A stretch of DNA of 45,283 bases, from positions 1 through 45,283 of the forward strand of contig JBHICC010000022.1 in NCBI GenBank assembly GCA_046759385.1. Reading direction: 5' to 3'. This stretch comes from JBHICC01 sp046759385 (GTDB lineage Bacteria > Pseudomonadota > Gammaproteobacteria > Acidiferrobacterales > SPGG2). Below, in pieces: positions 23,692 to 32,350 of this stretch. Numbering within the stretch: the first letter of the stretch is position 1; each line of letters starts with the position of its first letter. The translations under genes and the position numbers were made by a program. A model generated the notes under the pieces. That model saw nothing but the letters and a program-made list of their open reading frames with translations, was not told the origin of the DNA and searched no databases.

Positions 23692-23795
23692 TTGCTATTC
23701 CTCGAAGCAGGAGGCGAACCTATCATCTCTTGCCTTGTCTTTTAACCATCAGGACATTTCGGAATACAATAGAGACCAGTGGCGGAGGACAAACG

Positions 23796-24344
23796 ATGCG
23801 ATGGAAGTGCCAAGCCCTAACGGTCCTTTTGCTGTCGGTGCCCGTGTCAGCAGCAGCGACGTGCCCAGCGACTCTCGATTTCGAGTTCCGCACCCTGGCG
23901 AGCCAGGAGAAGGTCAGACTTTGCGAGCGTTATCAAGGCCGCGTGGTATTGGTCGTGAATACCGCCAGCAAATGTGGCTTCACTTATCAATATGAGGGGT
24001 TGGAGGCACTATACGAGAAATATAAAGCGCGGGGCTTAGTCGTGTTGGGCTTCCCGTCAAATGACTTCGCTGGCCAGGAGCCGGGGAACGAGCAGCAGAT
24101 CAAACGATTCTGCCGGCTTACCTACGCCATTCAATTTCCGATGTTCGAAAAGATTCACGTCGCCGCGGATAGCGCGCATCCCTTCTATCGCAAGCTGGCC
24201 AGGATTGCCGGAGAGTACCCGCGTTGGAACTTTCACAAGTACCTACTAGGCCGAGATGGTCAGTTGCTGGCAAGCTACTCCACCCAGACTGAGCCTGATG
24301 ATCCCCGACTACTGCAGTCACTAGAACAGGCGTTGGGGAACTAA
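23796..24344 (+). CDS. secreted glutathione peroxidase-type thiol peroxidase
   Basis: About 182 residues from the ATG at 23796, with GGAGGACAAACG immediately upstream. A signal peptide (KCQALTVLLLSVPVSAAA) implies periplasmic location. NTASKCGFT holds the peroxidatic Cys (no selenocysteine), FPSNDFAGQEPG the conserved Gln, and PRWNFHKYLL the Trp-Asn pair. It reduces peroxides, probably with a thioredoxin-like donor. A plausible promoter (TTTAAC, 18 bases, TACAAT) lies at about 23738-23767. It is divergent from the kinase. Confidence 0.92.
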   Translation: MRWKCQALTVLLLSVPVSAAATCPATLDFEFRTLASQEKVRLCERYQGRVVLVVNTASKCGFTYQYEGLEALYEKYKARGLVVLGFPSNDFAGQEPGNEQQIKRFCRLTYAIQFPMFEKIHVAADSAHPFYRKLARIAGEYPRWNFHKYLLGRDGQLLASYSTQTEPDDPRLLQSLEQALGN

Positions 24345-24525
24345 CACCATCGGCGAGACGTTACTGGCTCAGAGAGCGCAGCCGCTCAATCGGTCTTGAT
24401 TATCCTGAACCCATGTCGAACTTGCCAGGACGGGACACCCGACCGTGCAGGCACTTCGCGAAGCGCGAGGATGACAACAGCTTGATGAAGGATCATACTC
24501 CTGCTCTCACCAAGCGGTTTGACTT

Positions 24526-24906
24526 ATGAACGTGCTAATTTTACTCGCCCATGGAAGTCGTCACTCAGCGACGGCGAATGAGTTGGCGGAGTTAGCGGCG
24601 TCCGTCGGCTGTGCCGTCGCGCCTCAACCGGTGGTGTACGCGTTCCTCGAAATCGCCAAGCCATCCTTGCATGAGGCGCTCGGTCGAGCGGTCCGCGAAG
24701 GCGCAACCACCATCGACGTCTTACCGCTGCTTCTCAACACCGGCAATCATATAACCCGCGATATCCCGCGACTCATCGCGGAGGCAAGACGACAGCATCA
24801 CGGGTTGACGATACGTCTATTAGCGCATATCGGCGCTCACCCCGGATTCCTGGTGCTCGTTGAACAAGTTGCATGCGCTGCCGATGAGCACGTTGTTGAT
24901 AGTTAA
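24526..24906 (+). CDS. CbiX/SirB-like small chelatase
   Basis: A 126-residue protein with LLAHGSR at the N-terminus (metal-binding His9) and LPLLLNTGNHITRDIPRL with a second His. That is the pattern of short CbiX proteins, which insert cobalt or iron into sirohydrochlorin in the cytoplasm. The C-terminus is a little short and ends soon after GAHPGFLVLV. It is convergent with the ferrochelatase gene nine bases away, so two tetrapyrrole chelatases sit tail to tail. Confidence 0.82.
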   Translation: MNVLILLAHGSRHSATANELAELAASVGCAVAPQPVVYAFLEIAKPSLHEALGRAVREGATTIDVLPLLLNTGNHITRDIPRLIAEARRQHHGLTIRLLAHIGAHPGFLVLVEQVACAADEHVVDS

Positions 24907-24915
24907 GGGTTGCTA

Positions 24916-25947
24916 TCAGAAGGCAACGCTGTCCCGAGCAATGCGAACGACGGCGCGCGCCCATACGTCATGGCTGTTCAGGGACGGAATCAACCGAAAC
25001 TCTTCACCACCGTGCGCAAGGAAGTCCTCACGTGCGCGAATGCCGATCTCTTCAAGCGTTTCCAGACAATCGGCCGTAAATGCAGGACACAACACGGCGA
25101 GCCGGCGAACCCCGTTGGTTGCCAGCGCACGGACACGTTCGTCGGTATAGGGCCTGATCCAGGGAATACGGCCCAAGCGCGACTGAAACGCTGTCTCGTA
25201 GGTGTCGGGGGATAAATCAAGACCTTGCGCAAGCGCGCGTGACGTGGCAAAGCACTGGGCGCGATAGCAGTTTCTGTTAACGGTGGCCACGGTCTCACAG
25301 CACGTATCGTTTCGCAGACAGTGTCGAGCCCCCGAATCATCACCCTTAATGATTTGGCGTTCAGGCAGGCCGTGATAGCTGAGGATGATCTTGTTGGCGC
25401 GGAACGCATCGAGAACGGGGCGCGCTACCTCGGCGAAGGCATCGATGAAGGCTGGATGATCATAATACGGCCGCACGATCTTAAGCACAGGTACATTCCA
25501 TCGCAGACTCGCCTCCAAAGTCAGCTTTTCCATAGCTGAGCCCCACGCCGCGGAAGAGTAATGCGGAAACAGGGGAAACACGACAATCTCATCAATGCCC
25601 TCGTTTCTAAACCGGTCCAAGGCGGTAGTGATAGGTGGGTTTTGATAACGCATCGCCAACGCGACCCGCCACGAGTCGCCTAGGTCTGCAGCAAGTTTTT
25701 TCACGAGATCCTGTCCATGAAAGAGCAACGGCGACCCGCGTTCGGTCCAGACCTTCCGGTATGCATGGGCAGACCGCCGGGGCCGAAACGGGAGGATCAC
25801 GCCGTATAGCAGAGCCCCTCTGATAAAGGGGTTGATGTCGATGACACGTGGGTCTGATAAAAATTCTTTGAGATATCGGCGAACGGCCGACGCGCTAGGG
25901 GCGTCCGGTGTGCCTAAGTTAACCAGCAGAAATCCACGCCGTACCAT
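24916..25947 (-). CDS. hemH: ferrochelatase
   Basis: A 343-residue ferrochelatase, which inserts Fe(II) into protoporphyrin IX as the last step of haem synthesis. GFLLVNLGTPDAP, ILSYHGLPERQ (catalytic His) and FQSRLGRIPWIRP are diagnostic. A cysteine-rich stretch, HCLRNDTCCET to NCYRAQC, lies around residues 205-230; this version occurs in some proteobacteria and Bacteroidetes but not in E. coli. The start is ATG at 25947 with AAGG upstream. Confidence 0.95.
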   Translation of the reverse strand: MVRRGFLLVNLGTPDAPSASAVRRYLKEFLSDPRVIDINPFIRGALLYGVILPFRPRRSAHAYRKVWTERGSPLLFHGQDLVKKLAADLGDSWRVALAMRYQNPPITTALDRFRNEGIDEIVVFPLFPHYSSAAWGSAMEKLTLEASLRWNVPVLKIVRPYYDHPAFIDAFAEVARPVLDAFRANKIILSYHGLPERQIIKGDDSGARHCLRNDTCCETVATVNRNCYRAQCFATSRALAQGLDLSPDTYETAFQSRLGRIPWIRPYTDERVRALATNGVRRLAVLCPAFTADCLETLEEIGIRAREDFLAHGGEEFRLIPSLNSHDVWARAVVRIARDSVAF

Positions 25948-25999
25948 GGCTCAAGTAACCTTGCATGAGAGTGATTGTTTCAGAACAGGCGAAAGCCTA

Positions 26000-27235
26000 T
26001 CACAGCACCTGGCTGAGGTGCTCGATAAGCCGATCGACCTCATCAAGCGTGTTGTAATGAACCATACTCACGCGCACCACGCCGCTTTGCGGAGCAAGGC
26101 CTAACGCATCGATGCAACGCGCCGCGTAAAAATTCCCCGCACCGATGGCGATTCTGTGTTCGGCCAGGCGCGGCGGGAACTCTTCGGAATTTCTGTTGGC
26201 AACGGCGAACGAAAACGTCGGGGCGCGCCATTGCTTATCGCCGGTCTTGCGCCCAACTAGGCGCACGTCACTCTTCGAGTGCATAAAGTCGAGAAAGCGA
26301 TTGGCCAACGTCTGCTCGTGCTCCGCGACGAGCTCGTAGACTGCACGCACACGGCGGTGCAGATCGGCTCCACCGTCAGACCGATGATGACCGTGGAGGG
26401 CATCGAAGTAGTCCACGACACCCGCGAGTGCGGACGTAAGCTCATGATTTACGCCGCCTGGGTTAAGCTTAAGTGGGATGTCACGCTCACCGAAGAAAAA
26501 GTGGTTCTGCCCTTGCGCGTTAAGCAGGTGTTCGCGCTTACCATAGAGAATGCTCAGATGGGGTCCGTAGACCTTGTAGGTGCTGAAGAAACAAAAATCG
26601 ACGTCCAATGCCTTTACGTCCAACGATCGATGAGGAGCATAGGCCACTGCATCAACGCACGCGAGCGCGCCAGCGTCATGTACGAGACGAGTTATCGCTT
26701 GGACATCGTGGATCGAGCCGGTGATATTCGAGCAATAGGTAAAGCAAACAAGCTTGGTTCGCTCGGTTAGAAGCTCTTCGAGCTGTTCAACTTCGAGCTC
26801 TGCCGTCTCAGGGTTGATCTGCCATTCCTTGATGACGATACCGGGGTCGGCGAGACGGCGCCACGCGCCGATATTGGTTTCATGGTCGAGATTGGTGACA
26901 ATCAACTCGTCACCAGATTTGAACCAAGATTGCAGTGCCCGCGACAGCACGTAGACGTTCATTGTCGACGATGGCCCAATAATGATTTCGTCCGACGTAG
27001 CGTTGATGAACTCGGCCATCACCTGCTGGCTTCGAGCAATCCGTTCCGCGGCGAGAGCAGACGCCTTGTACGCGGCGCCCGGCTGCACTTGCGTTTCTGT
27101 CATGTAAGTACGGACTCGATCGATCACAATGTGCGGCACAAACGTCCCGCCCGCATTCTCGAAAAATGCCCAATCGCCAAAATCGGGGAACTGGTGGCGT
27201 ACGAAGTCAACGTCCAAGGTGGTTAGACTGTTCAC
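26000..27235 (-). CDS. class V aminotransferase, cysteine-desulfurase-like
   Basis: A 411-residue PLP enzyme with FENAGGTFVP at the N-terminus, LDHETNIGAWRR, CVDAVAYAPHR (cofactor Asp) and FFSTYKVYGPH (Schiff-base Lys). This matches the cysteine-desulfurase-like VC1184 subgroup, not IscS or SufS. The mobile Cys loop of true desulfurases is not clear: the only late Cys is in AARCIDALGL. Real activity (desulfurase, lyase or aminotransferase) is open. The start is GTG with GGGAG seven bases upstream. It stands apart from isc or suf genes. Confidence 0.85.
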   Translation of the reverse strand: MNSLTTLDVDFVRHQFPDFGDWAFFENAGGTFVPHIVIDRVRTYMTETQVQPGAAYKASALAAERIARSQQVMAEFINATSDEIIIGPSSTMNVYVLSRALQSWFKSGDELIVTNLDHETNIGAWRRLADPGIVIKEWQINPETAELEVEQLEELLTERTKLVCFTYCSNITGSIHDVQAITRLVHDAGALACVDAVAYAPHRSLDVKALDVDFCFFSTYKVYGPHLSILYGKREHLLNAQGQNHFFFGERDIPLKLNPGGVNHELTSALAGVVDYFDALHGHHRSDGGADLHRRVRAVYELVAEHEQTLANRFLDFMHSKSDVRLVGRKTGDKQWRAPTFSFAVANRNSEEFPPRLAEHRIAIGAGNFYAARCIDALGLAPQSGVVRVSMVHYNTLDEVDRLIEHLSQVL

Positions 27236-27442
27236 GGGTGCTCCCAGCGCGTTGAAAAATCAGGGTCGGGCAACGGTTATACCCAAACGTTTGTCAGTAT
27301 AGAAGCCTTTTCAGCCTGTTAGTGGTCTCGCGTACGGCAGCTGTGGCGGGTTATCTGGTGTCGACTTGTCCCGCAGCGGCAGACATGGAATGATCTAGGT
27401 GGCGGCCTGTTTTATTGAGCCGACCCCGTGATAATGAGATAG

Positions 27443-27470
27443 GGAGCATCGCTCCGTACGCTTGCGTACG
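27443..27470. promoter_or_regulatory. paired palindromes upstream of the aldo/keto reductase
   Basis: Two abutting inverted repeats lie just ahead of the reductase start: GGAGC/GCTCC around ATC at 27443-27455, and CGTACGC/GCGTACG around TT at 27455-27470. The second is a near-perfect 16-base palindrome ending 21 bases before the ATG. The position suits an operator or a leader hairpin that would hide the ribosome site. Confidence 0.4.
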
Positions 27471-27491
27471 CCCTTGAGCACGAGCACCACT

Positions 27492-28358
27492 ATGGAGAGA
27501 AGATCGCTAGGCCCCGGCGCGTCGGCCGTTTCCCCGATTGGATTTGGCGCCATGCCGCTGTCGATTCAGGGCCGGCCTGACGAGGCGCAAGGTATTCGCG
27601 TCATCCACGCCGTACTTGACGCCGGTGTGACATTCGTCGACACCGCTAACGTGTATTGCCTTGATGACCGCGATATCGGGCACAACGAGCAGCTTATTGT
27701 ACAGGCGTTGAAGACCTGGTCGGGATCGCGCGATGCGGCGCTCATTGCGACTAAGGGAGGACTCACACGCCCGAAGGGGCGGTGGGAAAGTGATGCGCGC
27801 CCCGATAAATTGAAGGATGCCTGCGAGCAATCGCTGAGGGCTCTTGAAGTGGACTGTATTGACCTCTATCAGCTCCACGCACCGGATCCAAACGTTCCGT
27901 TTGTCGATAGCGTGGGCGTGCTCGCGGATTTGCAGAACCAAGGGAAAATACGCTGGATTGGATTGTCCAATGTGTCTGTTGACGAGATCAAGGAAGCGCA
28001 GGCCGTCGCTAACGTTGTGAGCGTGCAGAACCGCTTGAATCTATTCTTCCGCGAAGCACTGAGCGACGGCGTGGTCAACTATTGTCGCGACCACGGCATG
28101 GCCTTCATTGCTTACAGCCCATTGGGCGGTAGTCAGTTTAACAAAAACTTGTCCGACCACGCCGTGCTCAGATCGATTGCGGAGTGTCATCGTCGATCGC
28201 CTTACGCCGTGGTATTGAATTGGCTCCTTGCCCAGGCACCCAACATCATCCCAATCCCCGGGGCACGCACCGTTGACCATGCCCTTGACTCGGTTAGTGA
28301 CGCTGATCTGCCTCTCGACGACGAGGAACTCGAAGCGATTACCGAGGCCGGGTTCTAG
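27492..28358 (+). CDS. aldo/keto reductase
   Basis: About 288 residues from the ATG at 27492; a TTG at 27462 is in frame but falls inside the palindrome. FVDTANVYCLDDRDIGHNEQL carries the Asp and Tyr of the catalytic site, ALIATKGGLTRP the Lys, and IDLYQLHAPDPNVPF the His. PIPGARTVDHAL is the NADP-binding loop. It reduces an aldehyde or ketone with NADPH. It opens a run of small-molecule enzymes. Confidence 0.9.
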   Translation: MERRSLGPGASAVSPIGFGAMPLSIQGRPDEAQGIRVIHAVLDAGVTFVDTANVYCLDDRDIGHNEQLIVQALKTWSGSRDAALIATKGGLTRPKGRWESDARPDKLKDACEQSLRALEVDCIDLYQLHAPDPNVPFVDSVGVLADLQNQGKIRWIGLSNVSVDEIKEAQAVANVVSVQNRLNLFFREALSDGVVNYCRDHGMAFIAYSPLGGSQFNKNLSDHAVLRSIAECHRRSPYAVVLNWLLAQAPNIIPIPGARTVDHALDSVSDADLPLDDEELEAITEAGF

Positions 28359-28401
28359 CGCTAGTGCGCGTAATGATCAAGGCTTACAGTGAGGATCACC
28401 G

Positions 28402-28575
28402 TTGCAGCACGGTCAAGCGGAGCTGGTCGTCCTGTGTTTTTGTAATGGAGGCGGCTATGCCGTCGAGACGATCGGTATGAACATCGAAGAATGTGTTGAC
28501 AGACTTCGAAGCAACCTGATGAATAACAGGCCCCTTACATGGATTGAAACCGAGCAGCTCACTAGGAGGATATGA
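28402..28575 (+). CDS. candidate 57-residue protein coupled to the hydrolase gene
   Basis: A short frame starting TTG at 28402 with GAGGA six bases upstream. It ends TGA at 28573-28575, one base before the ATG of the next gene and inside that gene's own ribosome site. It reads as a soluble protein with an acidic, helical C-terminal half (NIEECVDRLRSNLMN). The layout suggests translational coupling. Family unknown. It is below usual gene-caller limits and may be spurious. Confidence 0.4.
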   Translation: MQHGQAELVVLCFCNGGGYAVETIGMNIEECVDRLRSNLMNNRPLTWIETEQLTRRI

Positions 28576-28576
28576 C

Positions 28577-29278
28577 ATGCCATCGTTTACGGAAACGCTC
28601 AAGGTTGCAGGCGAGGACATGGCGCTATACGGGCATCTGCCTGGCGGCGATGGCCCCTACGCCGCCGTCGTGGTGATCCAACATGCAGGCGGCGTCGATA
28701 GGTTCGTTAAGGCGATGGTCGATCAACTAGCCGAAGCCGGCTATGTGACTGTCTCACCCGATCTTTATCACCGATTGGATCCGAGCCTGCAGTCGACGGA
28801 AAAACGTCAGCGGCTCAAAGATGTCGAGATCATCGCGGATGTAAATGCGACCGTTGACTTTTTGCGTGCCCATAATGCTGTCGATGAGAATCGGTTAGGC
28901 ATTACCGGGTTTTGTATGGGTGGGCGTGTGGTCTATCTCATGGCCGCGGCAAATCCGCAGTTCCGGGCGGCAGTGGCTTATTACGGTGGAAACATCATGG
29001 TGCCCTGGGGCGAAGGCGTCGAGGCGCCGTTTGCGCGCACCGGCGAGCTCGCTTGTCCGCTTTTGTTCCATTTCGGCGAGGAAGACAGCAATCCGTCGCT
29101 CGATGATATGCAGAGGCTCGATGAAGAACTAAGGCGTTGCGGTAAGGCGCACGAGTTCTACACCTATCCTGACGCCGGCCATGGATTTATGGACTTCACG
29201 AATCCCGAACGTCATCATGAGGCAGCGGCCAAGACGTCTTGGCCGCGTACTCTCGAGTTCTTCGGCAAGTACCTTTAG
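28577..29278 (+). CDS. dienelactone hydrolase family protein
   Basis: A 233-residue alpha/beta hydrolase; AGGAGG lies seven bases before the ATG. The catalytic triad is Cys113 (GFCMGGR), Asp170 (GEEDSNPS) and His202 (DAGHGFMD), the Cys-Asp-His set of dienelactone hydrolases. Members open lactone rings in aromatic degradation, but many have other ester substrates. A ketopantoate-reductase-like gene follows after six bases, so the two are likely co-transcribed. Confidence 0.9.
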   Translation: MPSFTETLKVAGEDMALYGHLPGGDGPYAAVVVIQHAGGVDRFVKAMVDQLAEAGYVTVSPDLYHRLDPSLQSTEKRQRLKDVEIIADVNATVDFLRAHNAVDENRLGITGFCMGGRVVYLMAAANPQFRAAVAYYGGNIMVPWGEGVEAPFARTGELACPLLFHFGEEDSNPSLDDMQRLDEELRRCGKAHEFYTYPDAGHGFMDFTNPERHHEAAAKTSWPRTLEFFGKYL

Positions 29279-29284
29279 TTCACC

Positions 29285-30208
29285 ATGAAACTGGCGATCA
29301 TGGGTACCGGTGGCGTCGGTGGCTATTTCGGTGCTCGCCTTGCCGCCAAAGGATACGACGTCACGTTCATCGCCCGTGGCGCGCATCTCAGCGCGATTCT
29401 ACGCGACGGCCTTAGGGTCGAAAGCGAGAATGGAGATTTGCATATTCACCCCGCCAGCGCTACGGAAACGCCGTCTGATATTGGCCCTGTTGATTTCGTC
29501 TTTTTCGCTACGAAGCTCTGGGATACTGAAGCAGCCGCTGAAGCGATCCGTCCTTTAATCACGTCAGGCACGGCTGTGATCTCTTTGCAGAACGGCGTCA
29601 CGGCTGAGGAGCAGCTAATAAGCAGCTTGGGGCAAGAGCACGTGATGGGCGGTCTTGCGCAGATCGCATCGGTTATCGCTGCGCCAGGCGTCGTTCGACA
29701 CACCGGCACCATGGCTCGCATCGTGTTCGGCGAAATCGATGGTCAACGCACCGGCCGCGCTGAATCGCTACGTGCCGCATTGCAGAGCGCCGGTATCGAT
29801 GCCGAGATCTCCGATAACATCATGAAAGCCATCTGGCAGAAGTTTGTGTTTCTGGTTGCCCTAAGCGGTGTGACTAGCTTAACACGACACCCGTTGGGTC
29901 CATTACGCCAAGACCACGACACACGTGTGTTGCTCGCCGCGGCTATGAAGGAAACCATTGCCGTGGCTCACGCCAAGGGGATCGAGATTGATTTGGACTA
30001 TGCAAACGATAGGCTGGCCTTCTTTGATACCTTACCCGCTGAGATGACTTCTTCGATGCACCAAGATCTCGAGCGCGGTAACCGGCTCGAACTCGATTGG
30101 CTTTCCGGCGCCGTGGCTCGCATGGGCCGTGAGCTCGACATAGCCACACCCACAAACGCGTTTATTTATGCTGCACTTAAACTAAGCGCTGCCGGGAAAG
30201 GAAACTAA
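29285..30208 (+). CDS. 2-dehydropantoate 2-reductase family protein (paralogue 1)
   Basis: A 307-residue PanE/ApbA-type reductase. GTGGVGGYFGARLA binds NADP(H), KAIWQKFVF holds the catalytic Lys, and ERGNRLELDWLSG the conserved Glu. The family reduces 2-keto acids such as ketopantoate in the cytoplasm. A second family member lies 2.1 kb downstream, and neither is beside panB or panC, so at least one probably acts on another keto acid. It is six bases after the hydrolase gene. Confidence 0.88.
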   Translation: MKLAIMGTGGVGGYFGARLAAKGYDVTFIARGAHLSAILRDGLRVESENGDLHIHPASATETPSDIGPVDFVFFATKLWDTEAAAEAIRPLITSGTAVISLQNGVTAEEQLISSLGQEHVMGGLAQIASVIAAPGVVRHTGTMARIVFGEIDGQRTGRAESLRAALQSAGIDAEISDNIMKAIWQKFVFLVALSGVTSLTRHPLGPLRQDHDTRVLLAAAMKETIAVAHAKGIEIDLDYANDRLAFFDTLPAEMTSSMHQDLERGNRLELDWLSGAVARMGRELDIATPTNAFIYAALKLSAAGKGN

Positions 30209-30224
30209 GGCAACTCCGGAACTC

Positions 30225-31343
30225 TTACCACCCATTACACCGTGGCCACGTCGCAATGACGTCGGTGCCGCCGTCGATCACGTGGTAGTGATCATATGCG
30301 GCGGCAGTAATGCAGCCATGGTTGGGCAGCACGCGCACCTTCGCGCCAATGGGCAGAGAATCGAAGCGCAGCGGTTCTTCCGAGGTGACGAAACCGTGCT
30401 CTTGATGAACCGTGTGCACACGCAGCCCCGGCTTGAGCTCGCCCGTTTCGGCATCGCACAGAAGCCCATAACCACCGTCCTCCGGCAACGACGCGGTTGA
30501 ACGGTCCTTGGACAATGCAAGCGCTCCGGCGTCGATCAATAATACATTGTCGGCAGGCCGATGCCCGATCACCGTTGCAAGCACGCTCGCCGCGATATCC
30601 TCTTTGCGGCATACGCCGATACCCGCCTGATACAAATCGTAAAACATATAAATGCCCGGACGCATCTCGGTGACGCCACTCAGGTTCTTCGCAAATTGCG
30701 CTGTTGGCGTAGAGCCTGCGCTGACCTCTGGACACGGCAGGCGTGCTGCGCGTAAACGGTCTGCCGCCGCTACTACACCGGCGCGTTCGGTTTCCGCCAC
30801 CGTCGCGATCGCATCCGCATCGCGACATTCGTAGGATTGGCCTGCGTGCGTGAGTACACCGGCGAGCGTCACGTTAGACGCGTCGTTGAGAACACGGCCA
30901 ATCTGCAACAACTCAGGGCCGTGAGGGGTCACTCCGCCTCGTTTGTTGCCCGTGTCCAACTCGATTAAGACTTTGTGATGGGAGTTATGCGCGGCAATGG
31001 CCCGTGCGGTTCCAACGTTGTCAGTGATGATTTTGAGGTCAGCCCTTTGTGTGCGGAGCGCTGCAGCGCCATCGAGCTTCCCGGGCGTGATACCCACCGC
31101 ATAGGTAATGTCGGTGACGCCATGCTCAAAAAAATAGGCCGCCTCACGCAGGGTCGAGACTGTGATCCCACCAAAGTTGCCCTGCAGCGCTAGCTTAGCC
31201 ACGTCGATAGATTTGGCCGTCTTGAGATGAGGCCGCAGGCGCACCCCTAGGCAACGCATACGCTCCGTCATCGCCTTGGTATTCGCGGTGAGGATGCGCT
31301 TATCGAGCACGAGCGCCGGTGTCGGAAGGTCCTGCAGCCTCAT
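30225..31343 (-). CDS. D-threonine aldolase / D-serine dehydratase-like PLP enzyme
   Basis: About 372 residues from the ATG at 31343 (MRLQDLPTPALVLD); the frame opens earlier at 31433 with unrelated sequence. This is a fold-type III PLP enzyme like alanine racemase: RPHLKTAKS holds the cofactor Lys, and PNHGC near the C-terminus with its following His residues fits the metal site of D-threonine aldolase. It would split a beta-hydroxy-D-amino acid to glycine plus aldehyde, or dehydrate it. It lies between co-directional reductase/epimerase genes but on the other strand. Confidence 0.85.
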   Translation of the reverse strand: MRLQDLPTPALVLDKRILTANTKAMTERMRCLGVRLRPHLKTAKSIDVAKLALQGNFGGITVSTLREAAYFFEHGVTDITYAVGITPGKLDGAAALRTQRADLKIITDNVGTARAIAAHNSHHKVLIELDTGNKRGGVTPHGPELLQIGRVLNDASNVTLAGVLTHAGQSYECRDADAIATVAETERAGVVAAADRLRAARLPCPEVSAGSTPTAQFAKNLSGVTEMRPGIYMFYDLYQAGIGVCRKEDIAASVLATVIGHRPADNVLLIDAGALALSKDRSTASLPEDGGYGLLCDAETGELKPGLRVHTVHQEHGFVTSEEPLRFDSLPIGAKVRVLPNHGCITAAAYDHYHVIDGGTDVIATWPRCNGW

Positions 31344-31480
31344 GCTGATCAGTTTACCGGAACGGCCACGTGAAGAAGAAGAGACCAAGGCGTAGGTTGT
31401 CCCATTACAATTCGCTTGCGCATTGCCACGCAAGATCGCAAGCTGTTGATTGACAGCTATGGCATCAAGAGGTTGTAAAC

Positions 31481-32323
31481 ATGGCGAAGAGACGTGTAGT
31501 TCTCACCGGGGCTTGTGGCTACGTCGCGCAGCGTATGTTCGGCACCTTGGCCGGGCGTTACACCCTGGTACCCATCGACGTGAGCAGGACCACGAAGGCA
31601 GGAGAGAATGTGCCAGGCGTGCAAGTCTGCGATCTGACCAATCCGGGTCGTGCGGCCTATCGCGCCCATTTCGCTGGCGCTGATGCTGTTATCCATTGCG
31701 CCTATGCGAGTGCGCCGGGTGGCAGCGCCCACACATGGCGTGACAACAGCGACGCCAAGTTCTGGACGGAGCAACAGAACATTGCCATGGCCTACAATGT
31801 TTATCGCACGTGTTTGGAGGAGGGCGTGAAGCGCGTTGTCGTGGCAAGCTCAAATCACGCTGCTGATTATTATGAGCGATTGTACTGGGCCGGTAAGTTC
31901 GACACGATTACCTCTGACGTAACTCCGCTTTCCGACAACTTTTATGGTTGGGCCAAAGCCGCCTATGAGTTGCTCGGCTTTACGTTCGCCACCGGGCAGG
32001 TTGGAGATCGTAAGCTAGAGGTGGTGCAATGGCGTATTGGGGCGCCGGAGGACGATGTCATCGATCGCGTCGCGCCCGGCGACACCAAGAAAATGCACAG
32101 AGCACTTGGTGCTTATCTGAGCCAACGCGATCAGGTACAGCAGGTGATCAAGATGGTGGAAACCGAGAACATTGCCGATGAGAACGGCATTCCTTTCCTG
32201 GTGGTATACGGTATCAGTGGCAATACGCACCGATTCTGGAGTCTTGCCAACGCTTGCCGGGTGCTTGGCTATGCGCCTGAAGACGACAGCCAGGTCAAGT
32301 TTGCCGGTAAGTTGCCGCGCTAA
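31481..32323 (+). CDS. NAD-dependent epimerase/uronate-dehydrogenase-like protein
   Basis: A 280-residue extended short-chain dehydrogenase. VLTGACGYVAQRMF is the NAD site, VVASSNHAADYYE gives the catalytic Ser, and FYGWAKAAYE the Tyr and Lys (YxxxK). It resembles uronate dehydrogenases and nucleotide-sugar epimerases, without clear choice between them. AAGAGG lies eight bases upstream of the ATG. It is followed by the second ketopantoate-reductase paralogue after 27 bases. Confidence 0.85.
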   Translation: MAKRRVVLTGACGYVAQRMFGTLAGRYTLVPIDVSRTTKAGENVPGVQVCDLTNPGRAAYRAHFAGADAVIHCAYASAPGGSAHTWRDNSDAKFWTEQQNIAMAYNVYRTCLEEGVKRVVVASSNHAADYYERLYWAGKFDTITSDVTPLSDNFYGWAKAAYELLGFTFATGQVGDRKLEVVQWRIGAPEDDVIDRVAPGDTKKMHRALGAYLSQRDQVQQVIKMVETENIADENGIPFLVVYGISGNTHRFWSLANACRVLGYAPEDDSQVKFAGKLPR

Positions 32324-32350
32324 TGCGCCGAGCCTAAGGGGAAACTACCA

